A stretch of 64,000 bases of DNA, from assembly GCF_003946345.1 (NCBI RefSeq), contig NZ_RHNY01000005.1:104497-168496 (forward strand), in the 5' to 3' direction. How positions within the stretch are numbered: the first letter of the stretch is position 1; the number at the start of each line of letters is the position of its first letter. A program made the position numbers and the translations under genes. The DNA is from Levilactobacillus tongjiangensis (lineage in GTDB: Bacteria > Bacillota > Bacilli > Lactobacillales > Lactobacillaceae). The notes under the pieces were generated by a model. That model saw only the letters and a list, made by a program, of their open reading frames with translations. It made no database searches and had not been told where the DNA came from. This document shows positions 9,489 to 20,844 of this stretch, piece by piece.

Positions 9489-10148
9489 CTAGAGGTTCTT
9501 CAGGATCTTTTCGATGTCGACGTAAACATCATCGATGTCACGGTCACCATCAACGGTAAACAACAAGTTCTTCTTGGTGTAGTAATCAACCAGCGGTGTA
9601 TTTGCTTTCAAATTCACTGCCAAACGATTCTTCACCGTTTCAGGCTTGTCGTCTTCACGTTGATAGAAGTCATGACTACCACAGACGTCACACGTACCCT
9701 CAACCTTAGGCTGTTTGTACAGCTTGTGGTAAGTTGCACCACAGTTGCGGCAAATGTAACGACCGGAAAGGCGTTCAACCAAAACATCTGGTTCAACGTG
9801 AATATTAATCACGGCGTTGATGGTCCGATCAAGTTCAGGGCCAAACGTGTTTAACGCTTCGGCTTGAACAATAGAACGGGGAAACCCATCCAACATGAAC
9901 CCGTTTTTGGTATCATCCTGAGCTAACCGGTCGCGAACGATGCCGTTCGTGACTTCATCCGGCACAAGTTCACCTTTGTCGATGAACTTCTTCGCTGCCA
10001 ATCCCATTTCAGTTTCGTTCTTCATCGCATCACGGAAGATATCTCCCGTGGAAATATGCGGCAAGTTGAACTCCTTGATAATCTTTTCGGCTTGCGTACC
10101 TTTACCGGCACCTGGTAAACCCATGAGGATCAAATTCATTGCTGTCAT
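9489..10148 (-). CDS. adk: Adenylate kinase (zinc-LID type)
   Basis: A 219-residue kinase that interconverts ATP, AMP and ADP. P-loop [10 protein letters not shown] near residues 10-19; GFPRS for AMP binding; the LID domain carries four Cys (CRNC near 133 and CDVCG about 17 residues later), the zinc-stabilised form seen in Gram-positives. The ATG at 10148 is used because AAAGGAG is 7 nt upstream; the second ATG (10139) is 16 nt away. It follows secY after an 81-nt spacer containing a terminator-like hairpin. Confidence 0.97.
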   Translation of the reverse strand: MTAMNLILMGLPGAGKGTQAEKIIKEFNLPHISTGDIFRDAMKNETEMGLAAKKFIDKGELVPDEVTNGIVRDRLAQDDTKNGFMLDGFPRSIVQAEALNTFGPELDRTINAVINIHVEPDVLVERLSGRYICRNCGATYHKLYKQPKVEGTCDVCGSHDFYQREDDKPETVKNRLAVNLKANTPLVDYYTKKNLLFTVDGDRDIDDVYVDIEKILKNL

Positions 10149-10177
10149 GTTCGTTCTCCTTTAACTCGAAATTTACC

Positions 10178-10219
10178 CGAAAAACACAAGCAGGTGTGCT
10201 AAAAGATCAACACACCCGC
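10178..10219 (-). terminator. Terminator-like hairpin between secY and adk
   Basis: Minus strand: GCGGGTGTG/CACACCTGC stem (10190-10219) followed by TTGTGTTTTT. Lying inside the operon it would act as a partial terminator lowering adk-and-downstream transcription relative to secY, or as an mRNA-end stabiliser. Confidence 0.6.
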
Positions 10220-10229
10220 TGGAAACTCA

Positions 10230-11540
10230 TTAAGCTGGTTCTGGACCTTGGATAAAGCCAACGTATTCGCGCTTCATCATTAATCCGTCGATTTGCCGCA
10301 TGGTTTCAATAGCAACCCCAACCACGATTAAGAGGCTGGTACCACCTAAACCAATTGACTCATCTAAGTTCCACAGGTTCTGGGCAACTAACGGAATCAA
10401 AGAAATGAATCCAAGGAAGAGCGCCCCAACAGTGCTAAGACGCATCAACAGACTGGAAACATAAGATTGTGTTTCGTGACCAGGCCAAACTCCAGGAATG
10501 TAGCTCCCCTGCTTTTGCAGGTTCTCAGCTAACTTTTCTGGGTTGACTTGAACGAACGCATAGAAGAACGTGAACACAACGATCAGAACAGTGTACAATA
10601 CGGCACCATCCGGCGTTTGCATATTAAAGACGTCTGTTAAAGTTTGGTACCAAGCATCTTGAGAGTGCGTGTTTTGGAACGCCATCAGAATAGTCTGTGG
10701 CGTCGCAATGAACGAACTCGCGAAGATGACGGGGATAACCCCGGCAACGTTGACCTTTAATGGGAGGTAGCTGCTATCTGGCGAACCAGATACTCGCCGA
10801 GTGTATTGAATAGGTACTCGCCGCTCTGCTTGTTGAACCCAAGTCGTAAAGGTCACAATAATCAGAACTAAGACGATCAACCCAATAATGAACAAGACAC
10901 TCTTCCATAAGGTCCCTTTGTCAGCGTCAATGAAGTAAGTTTGGAAAAGTTGATAGACGGAATTAGGTGTCCGAGCAATGATACCCGCAAAGATAATCAT
11001 TGAGATCCCGTTACCCAAACCACGATCGGTAATCATATCACCCATCCAAGTCGTCAACATCGTCCCACCAGTCAGGATCAACCCGATGGCAAGATAAGTC
11101 GTGACGCTAGGATTTTCAACCAATTTCAATGAACTTAAGGCACTGAAACCAGCGGTGATACCGATAGACTGAACGAATGCCAAGGCAATCGCTAAGTACC
11201 GAGTCGCTTGGTTTAACTTCCGACGACCAACGTCCCCTTGCTTGCTCCATTCAACGAAGCGCGGAACGATGTCCATTTGTAGCAATTGAATAACGATTTG
11301 TGCAGTGATGTAAGGTGAAACCCCCATCGCGAAGATGGAATAGTTTTGTAACCCACCACCACTGAAGGTATCTAAAATACTAACCAATCCAGAAGACGCA
11401 ACGCTTTGAAGTGCCTTTGCGTTAATGCCGGGGACGGTAATATAAGTACCCAACCGAAAGACAATCAAAACCAATAGAGTAAAGAATATCTTTTTACGAA
11501 TGTCTTTAATCTTAAAGGCGTTTTTCAAGCTTGATAGCAT
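10230..11540 (-). CDS. secY: Preprotein translocase subunit SecY
   Basis: A 436-residue, ten-helix channel protein of the Sec translocon. MGVSPYITAQIVIQLLQMDIVP is a hallmark of helix 2-3, and the cytosolic loops carry GRRKLNQ and RRVPIQYTRR, the ribosome/SecA contact. Start ATG overlaps the rplO stop as TAATG, so translation is coupled. Confidence 0.98.
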   Translation of the reverse strand: MLSSLKNAFKIKDIRKKIFFTLLVLIVFRLGTYITVPGINAKALQSVASSGLVSILDTFSGGGLQNYSIFAMGVSPYITAQIVIQLLQMDIVPRFVEWSKQGDVGRRKLNQATRYLAIALAFVQSIGITAGFSALSSLKLVENPSVTTYLAIGLILTGGTMLTTWMGDMITDRGLGNGISMIIFAGIIARTPNSVYQLFQTYFIDADKGTLWKSVLFIIGLIVLVLIIVTFTTWVQQAERRVPIQYTRRVSGSPDSSYLPLKVNVAGVIPVIFASSFIATPQTILMAFQNTHSQDAWYQTLTDVFNMQTPDGAVLYTVLIVVFTFFYAFVQVNPEKLAENLQKQGSYIPGVWPGHETQSYVSSLLMRLSTVGALFLGFISLIPLVAQNLWNLDESIGLGGTSLLIVVGVAIETMRQIDGLMMKREYVGFIQGPEPA

Positions 11541-11974
11541 TAAATCACCTCAGTTTTACCACCAGCAGCTTCGATAGCTTCGGCAGCTGACTTAGAGAAC
11601 TTAGCGGCTTTAACCGTCAACTTCTTTGACAACTCGCCGTTACCCAAAACTTTGACACCGGCTTTTTCGTTTTTAACGATGCCAGCTTCAACCAAGGCAG
11701 CTGGAGTAACTTCAGCACCATCGTCGAAGACGTTCAAAGCAGCTAAGTTTACGACAGCAAATTCCTTGCGGTTAATGTTGGTAAACCCACGCTTTGGGAT
11801 TCGACGGTACAATGGCATTTGGCCACCTTCAAAACCCAAACGAGTCTTGCTACGAGCCTTTTGACCTTTTTGGCCACGACCGGCAGTCTTACCATTACCA
11901 GATGAATCACCACGGCCAACCCGGTTACGAACCTTCCGTGAGCCTTCAGCAGGTTTTAATTCATTCAACTTCAT
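11540..11974 (-). CDS. rplO: 50S ribosomal protein L15
   Basis: A 144-residue L15 starting [14 protein letters not shown] and followed by the glycine-rich [22 protein letters not shown]. The GTG four codons upstream lies inside the GGAGG site and cannot be the start. It overlaps secY by one base. Confidence 0.97.
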   Translation of the reverse strand: MKLNELKPAEGSRKVRNRVGRGDSSGNGKTAGRGQKGQKARSKTRLGFEGGQMPLYRRIPKRGFTNINRKEFAVVNLAALNVFDDGAEVTPAALVEAGIVKNEKAGVKVLGNGELSKKLTVKAAKFSKSAAEAIEAAGGKTEVI

Positions 11975-12009
11975 GCTATTGCGCACCTCCTTATTTAATG
12001 ATATGAAAA

Positions 12010-12192
12010 CTACTTAACTTCTTCAACCTTAATTAAATGTGCGATTTGGAAAAGCGCACCACGAGTAGCTTCGTTATCTGGTTGGATAACGGTGCTGTTT
12101 ACTCGGTGTAAGCCCATAGCTTCCACAATCTTACGCTGTTTAGGGAGGCGGTGAGCAACACTATGAATTAAAGTAACTTTTAATTGAGCCAT
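12010..12192 (-). CDS. rpmD: 50S ribosomal protein L30
   Basis: A 60-residue L30 ([20 protein letters not shown] start), with the conserved [15 protein letters not shown]. Normal size for the bacterial family. It lies 14 nt after rpsE. Confidence 0.97.
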   Translation of the reverse strand: MAQLKVTLIHSVAHRLPKQRKIVEAMGLHRVNSTVIQPDNEATRGALFQIAHLIKVEEVK

Positions 12193-12206
12193 TTTAATAC
12201 CCCTCC

Positions 12207-12710
12207 TTATTCAGCTAAGTGTTGAAGAGAGACACCACGGAGAGCGGCAACTTCTTCAGCACGCTTCAACTGAGCCAAGCCATCAAACGTGGCCCGAACT
12301 GCGTTGACTGGCGTGTTAGAACCTAAACGCTTTGAAGTAACGTCAGCAACACCAGCTAATTCCATGACGGAACGAACTGAGCCACCAGCGGTAACCCCAG
12401 AACCTTCAGCAGCGGGCTTGAGCATGATCTTACCCCCACCAAATGAACCAAGGACTTCGTGAGGAATGGTAGTTCCCACGATAGGTACTTCGATCAAGTT
12501 CTTACGAGCAGCTTCAACGGCCTTACGGATAGCTTCTGGAACTTCTTGAGCTTTACCAGTACCGAAGCCAACGTGACCCTTCTTGTCGCCGACAATTACA
12601 AGTGCAGCGAACCGAAGACGACGGCCACCTTTAACAACTTTGGTGATCCGGTTGATAGCAACAACGTTATCTTCAAGTTCTAACTTGTCGGGATCAATAA
12701 ATTTTGCCAT
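12207..12710 (-). CDS. rpsE: 30S ribosomal protein S5
   Basis: A 167-residue S5 with the N-terminal double-stranded-RNA-binding part ([22 protein letters not shown]), which holds the loop where spectinomycin-resistance changes arise, and the C-terminal domain with [18 protein letters not shown]. The spectinomycin loop appears wild type (VKGGRR). Confidence 0.98.
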   Translation of the reverse strand: MAKFIDPDKLELEDNVVAINRITKVVKGGRRLRFAALVIVGDKKGHVGFGTGKAQEVPEAIRKAVEAARKNLIEVPIVGTTIPHEVLGSFGGGKIMLKPAAEGSGVTAGGSVRSVMELAGVADVTSKRLGSNTPVNAVRATFDGLAQLKRAEEVAALRGVSLQHLAE

Positions 12711-12732
12711 GTGTGGTTATTCCTCCTTACTG

Positions 12733-13089
12733 TTAAAATTTAAGCCCGTTTTCGCGAGCAGCTTCTGCCAATGCTTGAACACGGCCGTGGTATAAGTAAC
12801 CGCCACGATCAAACACAACATTGCTAATCTTCTTTTCGACAGCGCGCTTAGCAACTAATTCACCAACAGCCTTAGCTTGGTCGGTCTTGTTGTCGCCATT
12901 TGCATCACTATCTAACGTCGAGGCACTAACAAGCGTGACACCCGCTACGTCATCAATGACTTGAGCGTAGATGTTTTTGTTAGAGCGGAAAACGTTTAAG
13001 CGTGGGCGTTCTGCAGTTCCAGAAATTTTGTTGCGGACACGCATATGACGCTTTTGACGTGTCTTGTTCTTATCTGGTTTCGTAATCAA
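12733..13089 (-). CDS. rplR: 50S ribosomal protein L18
   Basis: A 118-residue L18. I place the start at TTG (13087-13089), giving [19 protein letters not shown], because GAGG lies 8 nt upstream; the in-frame GTG three codons earlier overlaps that binding site. L18 binds 5S rRNA together with L5; the C-terminal [21 protein letters not shown] is diagnostic. Confidence 0.95.
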   Translation of the reverse strand: MITKPDKNKTRQKRHMRVRNKISGTAERPRLNVFRSNKNIYAQVIDDVAGVTLVSASTLDSDANGDNKTDQAKAVGELVAKRAVEKKISNVVFDRGGYLYHGRVQALAEAARENGLKF

Positions 13090-13130
13090 AATAGTCACCT
13101 CTTTGTAGAATTATCAGCGTTTAAGCTGCT

Positions 13131-13667
13131 TTACTTACCAGTCTTACCTTCACGAATCCGAACGTATTCGTTTTCGTAACGGATACCCTTACCTTTGTAA
13201 GGTTCTGGTGAACGAACGGCACGAACTTCAGCAGCGAAGTCACCGACTTCTTGCTTGCTAATGCCGGCGATGTTGATGGTGGTGTTATCTGGAACCTTGA
13301 CATCCAAGGATTCAGGAATAGCCATCTCAACAGGGTTGGAGTAACCAACGCTCAATACTAAAGTCTTACCCTTAGCTTGAACACGGTAACCAACACCGAC
13401 CAACTTCAAAGTCTTAGCGAAACCACTAACAACACCTTCAACCATGTTGTTTAAGTTAGCACGCTGAGTACCGTGAAGGGCACGCGTCTTGTTGTTATCA
13501 TCTGGACGGTCGAAATCAACCGCACCGTCACTAATTTTCATGGTGATGATGTCTGAGAAAGTCCGAGTTAATTCACCCTTTGGACCCTTGACAGTCACTT
13601 GATCACCATCGCGTTTTACTTCAACGCCGGCTGGGACGTTGACAGTTTTATAACCAATACGACTCAC
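13131..13667 (-). CDS. rplF: 50S ribosomal protein L6
   Basis: A 178-residue L6 with its two repeated domains; [17 protein letters not shown] at the start and [18 protein letters not shown] at the end are family signatures. It lies near the sarcin-ricin loop. Confidence 0.98.
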   Translation of the reverse strand: MSRIGYKTVNVPAGVEVKRDGDQVTVKGPKGELTRTFSDIITMKISDGAVDFDRPDDNNKTRALHGTQRANLNNMVEGVVSGFAKTLKLVGVGYRVQAKGKTLVLSVGYSNPVEMAIPESLDVKVPDNTTINIAGISKQEVGDFAAEVRAVRSPEPYKGKGIRYENEYVRIREGKTGK

Positions 13668-13697
13668 TGAAAGGCACCTCCTATCTTTTTAAAAGTT

Positions 13698-14096
13698 TTA
13701 CCAAACGTAGGCGAGAACTTCGCCACCGATTTTCTTAGCACGCGCTTCTTTATCTGTAACGACCCCTTCAGAGGTGGAGATAATAGCGATACCTAAACCG
13801 TTTAATACCTTTGGCACAGCGTCAGCTTTAACGTATGAACGTAAACCTGGCTTGGAAATACGCTTTAAACCACTGATGACACGTTGGTTGTCTTTGCCGT
13901 ACTTGAGGAATACGCGGATGATGCCTTGCTTGTCATCATCGATGTATTCAACATTGCGGATGAAACCTTCGCGCTTCAGGATTTCAGCGATGTCGCGTTT
14001 AATTTTAGATGCAGGTACTTCGAGTGATTCGTGACGAACCATGTTGGCGTTACGAATACGCGTCAAGAAGTCTGCAATAGGATCAGTCATGGACAT
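13698..14096 (-). CDS. rpsH: 30S ribosomal protein S8
   Basis: A 132-residue S8 ([18 protein letters not shown] start), with the C-terminal RNA-binding [26 protein letters not shown] is 10 nt before the ATG. In E. coli S8 autoregulates the spc operon; no such site is recognisable here. Confidence 0.98.
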   Translation of the reverse strand: MSMTDPIADFLTRIRNANMVRHESLEVPASKIKRDIAEILKREGFIRNVEYIDDDKQGIIRVFLKYGKDNQRVISGLKRISKPGLRSYVKADAVPKVLNGLGIAIISTSEGVVTDKEARAKKIGGEVLAYVW

Positions 14097-14130
14097 TAAC
14101 GTTTACCCTCCCTTTGTTTAAAATTCCGTT

Positions 14131-14316
14131 TTACCAACTAGCCTTCTTCATGCCAGGAATTTGACCCTTGTGAGCCAATTCCCGCATGCAAATACGGCAA
14201 AGATGGAACTTTTGATAAACAGAGTGTGGACGTCCACAACGTTCGCAACGAGTATAATTCTGAGTAGAGAACTTCGCAGGACGCTTGTTCTTAGCAATTT
14301 GAGATTTCTTAGCCAA
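14131..14316 (-). CDS. rpsN: 30S ribosomal protein S14, zinc-binding type Z
   Basis: A 61-residue S14 with CERC and CRIC motifs that bind zinc. This short form is the standard spc-operon copy in Firmicutes; a zinc-independent paralogue is often encoded elsewhere. Confidence 0.98.
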   Translation of the reverse strand: MAKKSQIAKNKRPAKFSTQNYTRCERCGRPHSVYQKFHLCRICMRELAHKGQIPGMKKASW

Positions 14317-14336
14317 TTTGTGTGAACCTCCTTTTA

Positions 14337-14879
14337 TTAGTGTGCAAACGGCATGCCGAATTGAGTCAGTAATTCACGTGACTCTTCATCAGTATTTGCC
14401 GTCGTAACGATAACGATGTCCAAACCACGAACACGGTTAACGTTATCAAAGTTAATTTCTGGGAAAATCAATTGTTCCTTAACACCCAGAGTGTAGTTCC
14501 CACGACCATCAAAGGCACGGGAGCTAACACCATGGAAGTCACGAACACGTGGCAATGACACGTTGATCAATTTGTCCAGGAATTCGTACATCCGGTCACC
14601 GCGGAGGGTAACCTTTGCACCGATTGACATGCCTTCACGAAGACGGAAGGTGGCGATTGACTTCTTGGCCTTAGTAACCAATGGCTTTTGACCAGAAATC
14701 AAACCCAATTCTTCAACGGCTTCGTCCAGGTTCTTGGCGTTGGAAACAGCATCACCAACACCCATGTTCAAAACGATCTTGTCGATCTTCGGCGTTTGCA
14801 TAACAGAACTGTAGCTGAACTTTTCCACCAATGATGGGGTAATTTCATTTACGTACTTTTCTTTTAAACGAGCTGACAT
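14337..14879 (-). CDS. rplE: 50S ribosomal protein L5
   Basis: A 180-residue L5 with [14 protein letters not shown], the P-loop-like [21 protein letters not shown], and [14 protein letters not shown] near the C-terminus. It binds 5S rRNA and contacts P-site tRNA. Confidence 0.98.
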   Translation of the reverse strand: MSARLKEKYVNEITPSLVEKFSYSSVMQTPKIDKIVLNMGVGDAVSNAKNLDEAVEELGLISGQKPLVTKAKKSIATFRLREGMSIGAKVTLRGDRMYEFLDKLINVSLPRVRDFHGVSSRAFDGRGNYTLGVKEQLIFPEINFDNVNRVRGLDIVIVTTANTDEESRELLTQFGMPFAH

Positions 14880-14904
14880 GAAATTATGTTCCTCCTTTCA
14901 GTGA

Positions 14905-15216
14905 TTATTTGTCGATGGTTTCGCCGGACTTCTTAGCGAACCGGACTTTGTGACCATCTTCTACTCGAACGCCAAGCCGGGTTGGTTCGTTGTTCGAAGG
15001 ATCGATGAGCATTACGTTGGATGCGTGAATTGGTGCTTCAATATCAATAATTCCGCCTTGGGGATTAGTTTGAGAAGCTTTTTGGTGCTTCTTAATCATA
15101 TTGACGCCTTTGACGATCACGCGGTTCTTGGCGTTCAGGACTTTAGAAACAGTTCCTTCTTTGCCTTTGTCTTTGCCAGCGATCACGCGGACCTTGTCAC
15201 CAGTTTTAATAAGCAT
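14905..15216 (-). CDS. rplX: 50S ribosomal protein L24
   Basis: A 103-residue L24 starting [21 protein letters not shown], the KOW motif. A longer frame from 15243 would begin in the ribosome binding site (GGAGG, 11 nt upstream of the chosen ATG). L24 initiates 50S assembly. Confidence 0.96.
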   Translation of the reverse strand: MLIKTGDKVRVIAGKDKGKEGTVSKVLNAKNRVIVKGVNMIKKHQKASQTNPQGGIIDIEAPIHASNVMLIDPSNNEPTRLGVRVEDGHKVRFAKKSGETIDK

Positions 15217-15252
15217 TCCTGTGGGCACCTCCTTGTTTAACACAATTCTTAA

Positions 15253-15621
15253 TTACAGTACTTCAGGTGCTAATGAGACAATCTTCATGAAGTCGTTGTC
15301 ACGCAATTCACGTGCAACTGGTCCGAAGATACGAGTCCCTTGTGGGCTCTTGTCGTCTTTGATCAGCACTGCGGCATTTTCATCAAAGCTGATGTATGAA
15401 CCGTCGTTACGACGTACACGAGACTTCGTACGTACGACAACAGCCTTAACGACATCACCCTTTTTGACAACGCCACCTGGTGTTGCTTGTTTGATAGTAG
15501 CGACAATAACATCACCAATTCCGGCGTAGCGACGCTTGGAGCCACCCAGAACCTTAATGGTCAGAATTTCCCGGGCGCCAGAGTTGTCGGCAACCTTTAA
15601 ACGGCTTTCTTGTTGGATCAC
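15253..15621 (-). CDS. rplN: 50S ribosomal protein L14
   Basis: A 122-residue L14 ([18 protein letters not shown]) that begins with GTG, preceded by GGAGG at 9 nt. L14 lies at the subunit interface and binds L19 and the silencing factor RsfS. Confidence 0.97.
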   Translation of the reverse strand: MIQQESRLKVADNSGAREILTIKVLGGSKRRYAGIGDVIVATIKQATPGGVVKKGDVVKAVVVRTKSRVRRNDGSYISFDENAAVLIKDDKSPQGTRIFGPVARELRDNDFMKIVSLAPEVL

Positions 15622-15671
15622 AGCTAGTGTCCTCCCTTCAGTTCTAGTTCAGAATACGATAAAAACGACAC

Positions 15672-15938
15672 CTAAATGATTACTGCTTTTTCAACAATGT
15701 CGACTAAGCGGAACCGCTTGGTAGCAGACAATGGACGAGTTTCCATGATTTCGACGATGTCGCCTGTGTGGGCTTCATTGTTTTCATCATGTGCCTTGTA
15801 CTTCTTGGAGTACTTGACGCGCTTGCCATATCTTGCATCCGTCTTTGTCGTTTCAACAACGACAGTGATCGTCTTTTCCATTTTGTCGGAAACGACACGA
15901 CCACGGTAAACCTTGCGGTTATTACGTGCATCACTCAT
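15672..15938 (-). CDS. rpsQ: 30S ribosomal protein S17
   Basis: An 88-residue OB-fold S17: [19 protein letters not shown] near the N-terminus and the signature [20 protein letters not shown]. It binds the 5' domain of 16S rRNA. Confidence 0.98.
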   Translation of the reverse strand: MSDARNNRKVYRGRVVSDKMEKTITVVVETTKTDARYGKRVKYSKKYKAHDENNEAHTGDIVEIMETRPLSATKRFRLVDIVEKAVII

Positions 15939-15966
15939 GTATTAGTGACCTCCTTCTTATCGTATT

Positions 15967-16161
15967 CTACTTGTTCAGTTCTTGTTGGCGAAGAGCGGTT
16001 TTAATCCGCGCAATGTTCTTACGAACCTGCTTCAATCGTGCGGTGTTTTCCAATTGACCAGTAGCTAATTGGAAACGCAAGTTGAATAATTCGTCCTTGT
16101 AGCTCTTTTCTTTATCGAGCATTTCAGCAGTGGTTAATTCGTTGATTTCTTTAGTCTTCAT
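15967..16161 (-). CDS. rpmC: 50S ribosomal protein L29
   Basis: A 64-residue, two-helix L29 starting [15 protein letters not shown], with [14 protein letters not shown] typical of the family. The chosen ATG overlaps the rplP stop by 11 nt and has AGGTGG 8 nt upstream; a GTG four codons earlier is less likely. L29 sits at the exit tunnel with L23. Confidence 0.95.
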   Translation of the reverse strand: MKTKEINELTTAEMLDKEKSYKDELFNLRFQLATGQLENTARLKQVRKNIARIKTALRQQELNK

Positions 16162-16585
16162 TAGATTCGCCACCTACTTCCTCTCGTGATAAAACCTTGG
16201 TACGAACGGGAAGCTTCATGGCAGCCAAACGTAAGGCTTCGCGAGCGACTTCTTCAGAGACGCCACCCACTTCAAACAATACCTTACCGCGCTTAACTGG
16301 GGCTACCCAGCCATCAGGCGTACCTTTACCATTACCCATCCGGACCCCAACACCTTTAGCGGTGTAGGATTTGTGAGGGAAAATCTTGATCCAAACTTTC
16401 CCACCACGCTTCATGTAACGTGTAATTGCAACACGTGCAGCTTCGATTTGACGGTTGGAGATCCACTTGGAATCCAACGATTGCAAACCGTAGTCACCAA
16501 AAGCAACGCTCTTGCCACCCTTGGCTTCGCCACGAAGCTTACCACGGTGGACACGACGGAACTTTACTCGCTTAGGTACCAGCAT
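16151..16585 (-). CDS. rplP: 50S ribosomal protein L16
   Basis: A 144-residue L16 starting [19 protein letters not shown], with [26 protein letters not shown]. It contacts the A-site tRNA elbow. It is only 2 nt after rpsC. Confidence 0.98.
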   Translation of the reverse strand: MLVPKRVKFRRVHRGKLRGEAKGGKSVAFGDYGLQSLDSKWISNRQIEAARVAITRYMKRGGKVWIKIFPHKSYTAKGVGVRMGNGKGTPDGWVAPVKRGKVLFEVGGVSEEVAREALRLAAMKLPVRTKVLSREEVGGESNED

Positions 16586-16587
16586 GT

Positions 16588-17247
16588 TTATTTCCCTCCT
16601 TGTCCGTTAGTTTGCTTTTTTTCTGGCAAAATCTCACCACGGTAGATCCAGGTCTTAACACCTAAAGAACCGTAAGTTGTGTGAGCTTCAACCCATGCAT
16701 AATCAATGTCTGCACGTAACGTGTGCAGAGGAACCGTACCTTCAGCATAGCTTTCGACACGGGACATATCAGCACCGTTTAAACGACCAGCGACTTGCGT
16801 CTTAACACCCTTGGCGCCAGAACGCATAGTCCGTTGCATCGTACCACGCATAGCCCGACGGAAAGCAACACGGCCTTCCAATTGACGGGCGATGTTTTCG
16901 CCGACCAACTTGGCGTCCAAATCTGGCTTTTTGATTTCCACGATGTTGATGTGAACACGTTTGCCAGTTAAGTCGTTCAATTCCTTACGGAGATTTTCGA
17001 CTTCGGAACCACCCTTACCAATAACCATACCTGGCTTGGCAGTGTGAATTGAGATGTTGACGCGGTTTGCAGCCCGTTCAATCTCAACAGTTGATACAGA
17101 TGCATCTACAAGACGCTTTTCAATAAACTTACGGATTTGAAGGTCTTCCTTCAGGTAAGCAGCGAAATCCTTTTCAGCATACCACTTTGCTTCCCAGTCG
17201 CGAATGATACCGACCCGTAATCCAGTTGGATTTACTTTTTGACCCAC
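16588..17247 (-). CDS. rpsC: 30S ribosomal protein S3
   Basis: A 219-residue S3 ([21 protein letters not shown]), with a KH domain around [20 protein letters not shown] and the C-terminal domain [18 protein letters not shown]3 is part of the mRNA-entry helicase together with S4 and S5. Confidence 0.98.
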   Translation of the reverse strand: MGQKVNPTGLRVGIIRDWEAKWYAEKDFAAYLKEDLQIRKFIEKRLVDASVSTVEIERAANRVNISIHTAKPGMVIGKGGSEVENLRKELNDLTGKRVHINIVEIKKPDLDAKLVGENIARQLEGRVAFRRAMRGTMQRTMRSGAKGVKTQVAGRLNGADMSRVESYAEGTVPLHTLRADIDYAWVEAHTTYGSLGVKTWIYRGEILPEKKQTNGQGGK

Positions 17248-17250
17248 GCG

Positions 17251-17607
17251 TTATCCCTCCTTTTTTTCAGATACAACAACCGTAATGTGACTCGTACGCT
17301 TGTTAATTGGTGAAGCAGAACCTTTGGCACGAGGACGGAACCGCTTAAGGGTTGGTCCTTCATTCACAAAGGCTTCGCTAACGATTAGATCTTGACGATC
17401 TAAGTCAAAATTGTTTTCTGCGTTAGCAATTGCTGAGTTTAAAACTTTTTCCACAACGGGTGATGCTCCACGCGGTGTGAACTTTAAAATAGCGATTGCT
17501 TCAGCGACGCTCTTGCCGCGGATAAGATCGATGACAAGGCGGACTTTGCGAGCAGCAATCCGAACCGTCTTAGCAGTCGCTTGCGCTGATGTAACTTGTT
17601 CAGCCAT
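17251..17607 (-). CDS. rplV: 50S ribosomal protein L22
   Basis: A 118-residue L22. The beta-hairpin that lines the exit tunnel is the segment around [20 protein letters not shown], where macrolide-resistance changes occur; it looks wild type. 3 nt separate it from rpsC. Confidence 0.97.
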   Translation of the reverse strand: MAEQVTSAQATAKTVRIAARKVRLVIDLIRGKSVAEAIAILKFTPRGASPVVEKVLNSAIANAENNFDLDRQDLIVSEAFVNEGPTLKRFRPRAKGSASPINKRTSHITVVVSEKKEG

Positions 17608-17623
17608 TAGTTAATCCTCCTTA

Positions 17624-17899
17624 TCAACGAGTTTTCTTGTCGTCGCCACCATGACCACGGAATGTCCGGGTTGGTACGAATTCGCCAAGTTTGTGGCCTA
17701 CCATGTCTTCTTGAACGTAAACTGGTACGTGCTTCCGTCCATCATAAACAGCGATAGTGTAACCTACAAAGCTTGGGAAAATAGTAGACCGACGGGACCA
17801 GGTCTTGATGACGGCCTTCTTTTCTGAATCCTTTTGCGCATCAATCTTCTTTAATAAGTGCGCATCGGCGAAAGGTCCTTTTTTCAAACTACGACCCAT
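17624..17899 (-). CDS. rpsS: 30S ribosomal protein S19
   Basis: A 91-residue S19 ([20 protein letters not shown], then [22 protein letters not shown] and [12 protein letters not shown]). The 78-nt spacer before it, after rplB, contains two small perfect dyads: ATCCGGT/ACCGGAT (about 17959-17975) and CATCGG/CCGATG (about 17923-17942). Confidence 0.98.
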   Translation of the reverse strand: MGRSLKKGPFADAHLLKKIDAQKDSEKKAVIKTWSRRSTIFPSFVGYTIAVYDGRKHVPVYVQEDMVGHKLGEFVPTRTFRGHGGDDKKTR

Positions 17900-17977
17900 T
17901 ATGAAACCTCCTCTACTTGTGGCGCATCGGTTAAGCCGATGACAACCAGGTCTCTTGACATCCGGTAAACCGGATTA

Positions 17978-18826
17978 TTACATCTTAGAACCTTTACGAT
18001 GACGAACAATGAACTTCTCAGTCTTGTTCTTCTTCGAACGCGTCTTCTTACCAACGGTCTTCTTACCCCATGGAGAAAGAGGAGATGGTAAACCAACAGG
18101 AGCCTTACCTTCACCACCACCATGTGGGTGATCGTTAGGGTTCATAACTGAACCACGAACGTGAGGACGTTGACCAGCCCAACGGTTACGGCCGGCTTTA
18201 CCAACGTTGATCAGTTCATGTTCTTCGTTACCTACGGCACCGATAGTTGCACGGTTAACGTTCAAAATCATCCGAACTTCACCAGATGAAAGACGAACTA
18301 ACACGTACTTGTCGTCGTTAGCTTTACCTAACAATTGAGCTGAAGTACCTGCAGAACGGACCAATTGGCCACCCTTACCAGGCTTCAATTCGATGTTGTG
18401 AATAACAGTCCCGAAAGGAATGTTCTTCAATGGTAATGCGTTACCGACTTTGATATCAGCATCTGGACCAGATTGTACTTGCATACCAACCTTTAAGCCC
18501 TTAGGTGCAATGATGTATGACTTAACACCATCAGCGTAAACTAACAATGCAATGTTAGCGGTACGGTTAGGGTCATATTCAATAGCCTTAACAGTAGCAG
18601 TAACATCATCCTTAATCCGCTTGAAGTCGATGATCCGGTATTGGCGTTTGTTACCACCGCCACGATGACGGACAGTCATTTTACCAGCGTTGTTACGGCC
18701 AGCAGAATGACTTTGTGAATCAAGCAATGACTTTTCAGGAGTCGTCTTAGTGATGACGTCTTTGTAAACCAAGCTCGTCATGTTACGACGACCATTGCTT
18801 GTTGGTTTGTATTTCTTAATCGCCAC
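17978..18826 (-). CDS. rplB: 50S ribosomal protein L2
   Basis: A 282-residue L2 (slightly longer than the common 275-279). [17 protein letters not shown] start and the conserved C-terminal [19 protein letters not shown] with the histidine near the peptidyl-transferase centre. L2 is needed for subunit association. Confidence 0.98.
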   Translation of the reverse strand: MAIKKYKPTSNGRRNMTSLVYKDVITKTTPEKSLLDSQSHSAGRNNAGKMTVRHRGGGNKRQYRIIDFKRIKDDVTATVKAIEYDPNRTANIALLVYADGVKSYIIAPKGLKVGMQVQSGPDADIKVGNALPLKNIPFGTVIHNIELKPGKGGQLVRSAGTSAQLLGKANDDKYVLVRLSSGEVRMILNVNRATIGAVGNEEHELINVGKAGRNRWAGQRPHVRGSVMNPNDHPHGGGEGKAPVGLPSPLSPWGKKTVGKKTRSKKNKTEKFIVRHRKGSKM

Positions 18827-18852
18827 GTTATTTCCCTCCTATATTTGAAATT

Positions 18853-19140
18853 TTATTCTTCGTTGAATAATTTAATTTCTTTTGAGTCGGCAGATAAGCT
18901 GACAATAGCCTTACGACGCTTCTTAGTGTAGCCTTCGTAACGACCTTGACGCTTTAACTTACCTTTTAAGTTCATGATGTTGACCTTAACAACCTTAACG
19001 TCAAAAATGTCTTCAATAGCATGCTTGACTTGTGTCTTGGTTGCTCGTACGTCAACGTCAAAGGTGTAACGCTTGTCGTCCATAGTTGCCATCGTTGCTT
19101 CGGTAACAACTGGGCGTAAAATAATGTCACGTGATTCCAT
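18853..19140 (-). CDS. rplW: 50S ribosomal protein L23
   Basis: A 95-residue L23 starting [17 protein letters not shown]. It provides the exit-tunnel docking site for SRP and trigger factor. Its start overlaps the rplD stop by one base. Confidence 0.98.
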   Translation of the reverse strand: MESRDIILRPVVTEATMATMDDKRYTFDVDVRATKTQVKHAIEDIFDVKVVKVNIMNLKGKLKRQGRYEGYTKKRRKAIVSLSADSKEIKLFNEE

Positions 19141-19763
19141 TATGCGAGCACCTCCTCTACTTGAGAAAGAGCTGGTTGGGTAATCACTAACTTGTCCGCA
19201 CCGGCAATATCGAGGACATTCAAGCTCTTGGCTGGAATTACCTTAACATTGGATAAGTTGCGGGCTGCTAAAGCAGCAGTAACGTTGTCGTCTTCAAGGA
19301 CAACCAACGTCTTAGTCGTGACGTTCAAACCAGCCAGCACTGCGGCGAATTCTTTCGTCTTAGGTGCGTCGAATGCTAATGCGTCAAGAACGTATAAGCT
19401 TTCGTCAAGAACCTTTTGTGAAAGAACTGACTTAAGTGCTAAACGGCCAACCTTCTTAGGAAGGCGGTAACTGTATGAGCGTGGGGTTGGTCCAAAGACC
19501 ACACCACCACCGACCCATTGTGGTGAACGGATGGAACCTTGACGGGCACGACCAGTACCCTTTTGACGCCATGGCTTCTTACCACCACCACGAACGGCAC
19601 TCCGGTTTTTAACGGCGTGGGTTCCTTGGCGTAAGGAAGCTCGTTGCATCAGGATTGTGTCAAATACGACGTTTTCGTTAGGTTCGATACCGAAGATATC
19701 AGCGTTCAAATCAACGTTGCCGTTTTGGCTACCATCTTGCTTGTATAATGCTACGCTTGTCAT
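19140..19763 (-). CDS. rplD: 50S ribosomal protein L4
   Basis: A 207-residue L4. The extended loop carries [21 protein letters not shown] and reaches into the exit tunnel; it looks wild type for macrolides. In E. coli L4 represses the S10 operon; in Firmicutes the same role has been shown less clearly. Confidence 0.98.
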   Translation of the reverse strand: MTSVALYKQDGSQNGNVDLNADIFGIEPNENVVFDTILMQRASLRQGTHAVKNRSAVRGGGKKPWRQKGTGRARQGSIRSPQWVGGGVVFGPTPRSYSYRLPKKVGRLALKSVLSQKVLDESLYVLDALAFDAPKTKEFAAVLAGLNVTTKTLVVLEDDNVTAALAARNLSNVKVIPAKSLNVLDIAGADKLVITQPALSQVEEVLA

Positions 19764-19784
19764 TTAATTATCCTCCCTTCCTAT

Positions 19785-20435
19785 TTATTTTTCAGATTGC
19801 TTAGGACGTGGTGGGCGAACAGCACTCTTAACGGAAACGAGTGACTTGTTAGCACCAGGCACGTTACCCTTGATCAACAGAACGTTGTTATCAACGTCAG
19901 CCTTAACGATCACGAGGTTTTGGATAGTAACAGTCTTGTTACCCATCCGGCCTGGAAGCTTCATACCAGGGAATACCCGGTTAATGATAGCACCCAGAGA
20001 ACCTGGACGACGGTGGTAACGAGAACCATGGGCCATAGGGCCACGGCTTTGACCATCTTTATGAATGTTACCTTGGTATCCATGACCTTTAGTGACACCT
20101 GTGACATCCACGATGTCTCCTGCTTGGAAGGTATCAACTTTAACTTCGTCTGCTACCTTGTAATCTCCCAGCTCAACATCTCTGAATTCACGAATGAAGC
20201 GCTTAGGAGTCGTGTTTGCTTTTGCTACATGACCTTGTTCGGGCTTGTTGCTGAGTACTTCACGCTTGTCTTGGTAACCAAGTTGAATGGCTTCGTAACC
20301 GTCGTTTTCCATCGTCTTAACTTGTAGCACAACGTTTGGCGTTGCTTCGACAACAGTAACGGGGATTAATTCACCAGCATCAGTGAAGACTTGCGTCATC
20401 CCGACCTTTTTCCCTAAGATTCCTTTAGTGGTCAT
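19785..20435 (-). CDS. rplC: 50S ribosomal protein L3
   Basis: A 216-residue L3 ([21 protein letters not shown]), with the tunnel-side loop around [14 protein letters not shown]. It binds close to the peptidyl-transferase centre and starts 23S folding. Confidence 0.98.
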   Translation of the reverse strand: MTTKGILGKKVGMTQVFTDAGELIPVTVVEATPNVVLQVKTMENDGYEAIQLGYQDKREVLSNKPEQGHVAKANTTPKRFIREFRDVELGDYKVADEVKVDTFQAGDIVDVTGVTKGHGYQGNIHKDGQSRGPMAHGSRYHRRPGSLGAIINRVFPGMKLPGRMGNKTVTIQNLVIVKADVDNNVLLIKGNVPGANKSLVSVKSAVRPPRPKQSEK

Positions 20436-20479
20436 GAGTACACCTCCGATTATATTGTATTAGTTTAGTACCTTGAAAA

Positions 20480-20788
20480 TTATAACTTGATTTCGATGTC
20501 AACACCGCTAGGCAGATCAAGCTTCATTAATGAGTCGACCGTCTTTGGCGTTGGGTTAACGATATCAATCAAACGCTTATGCGTCCGCATTTCGAATTGT
20601 TCACGTGAGTCCTTAAACTTATGTGGTGAACGTAATACGGTGTAGATTGTCCGTTCAGTTGGCAATGGGATTGGACCTGAGATGCCGGCACCAGTTCTCT
20701 TTGCTGTTTCAACAATCTTTTCCGCTGATTGGTCGAGGATGCGATGTTCGTATGCCTTCAACCGAATCCGAATTTTTTGTTTTGCCAT
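20480..20788 (-). CDS. rpsJ: 30S ribosomal protein S10
   Basis: A 102-residue S10 ([20 protein letters not shown]), with [21 protein letters not shown]. It is the promoter-proximal gene of the superoperon. S10 also acts as NusE in antitermination. Confidence 0.98.
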   Translation of the reverse strand: MAKQKIRIRLKAYEHRILDQSAEKIVETAKRTGAGISGPIPLPTERTIYTVLRSPHKFKDSREQFEMRTHKRLIDIVNPTPKTVDSLMKLDLPSGVDIEIKL

Positions 20789-20844
20789 TGTGTTCCCTCC
20801 TTCGTCTATTTTAAAAATAAGACTAACTCCGTGGAAATTCCCGC

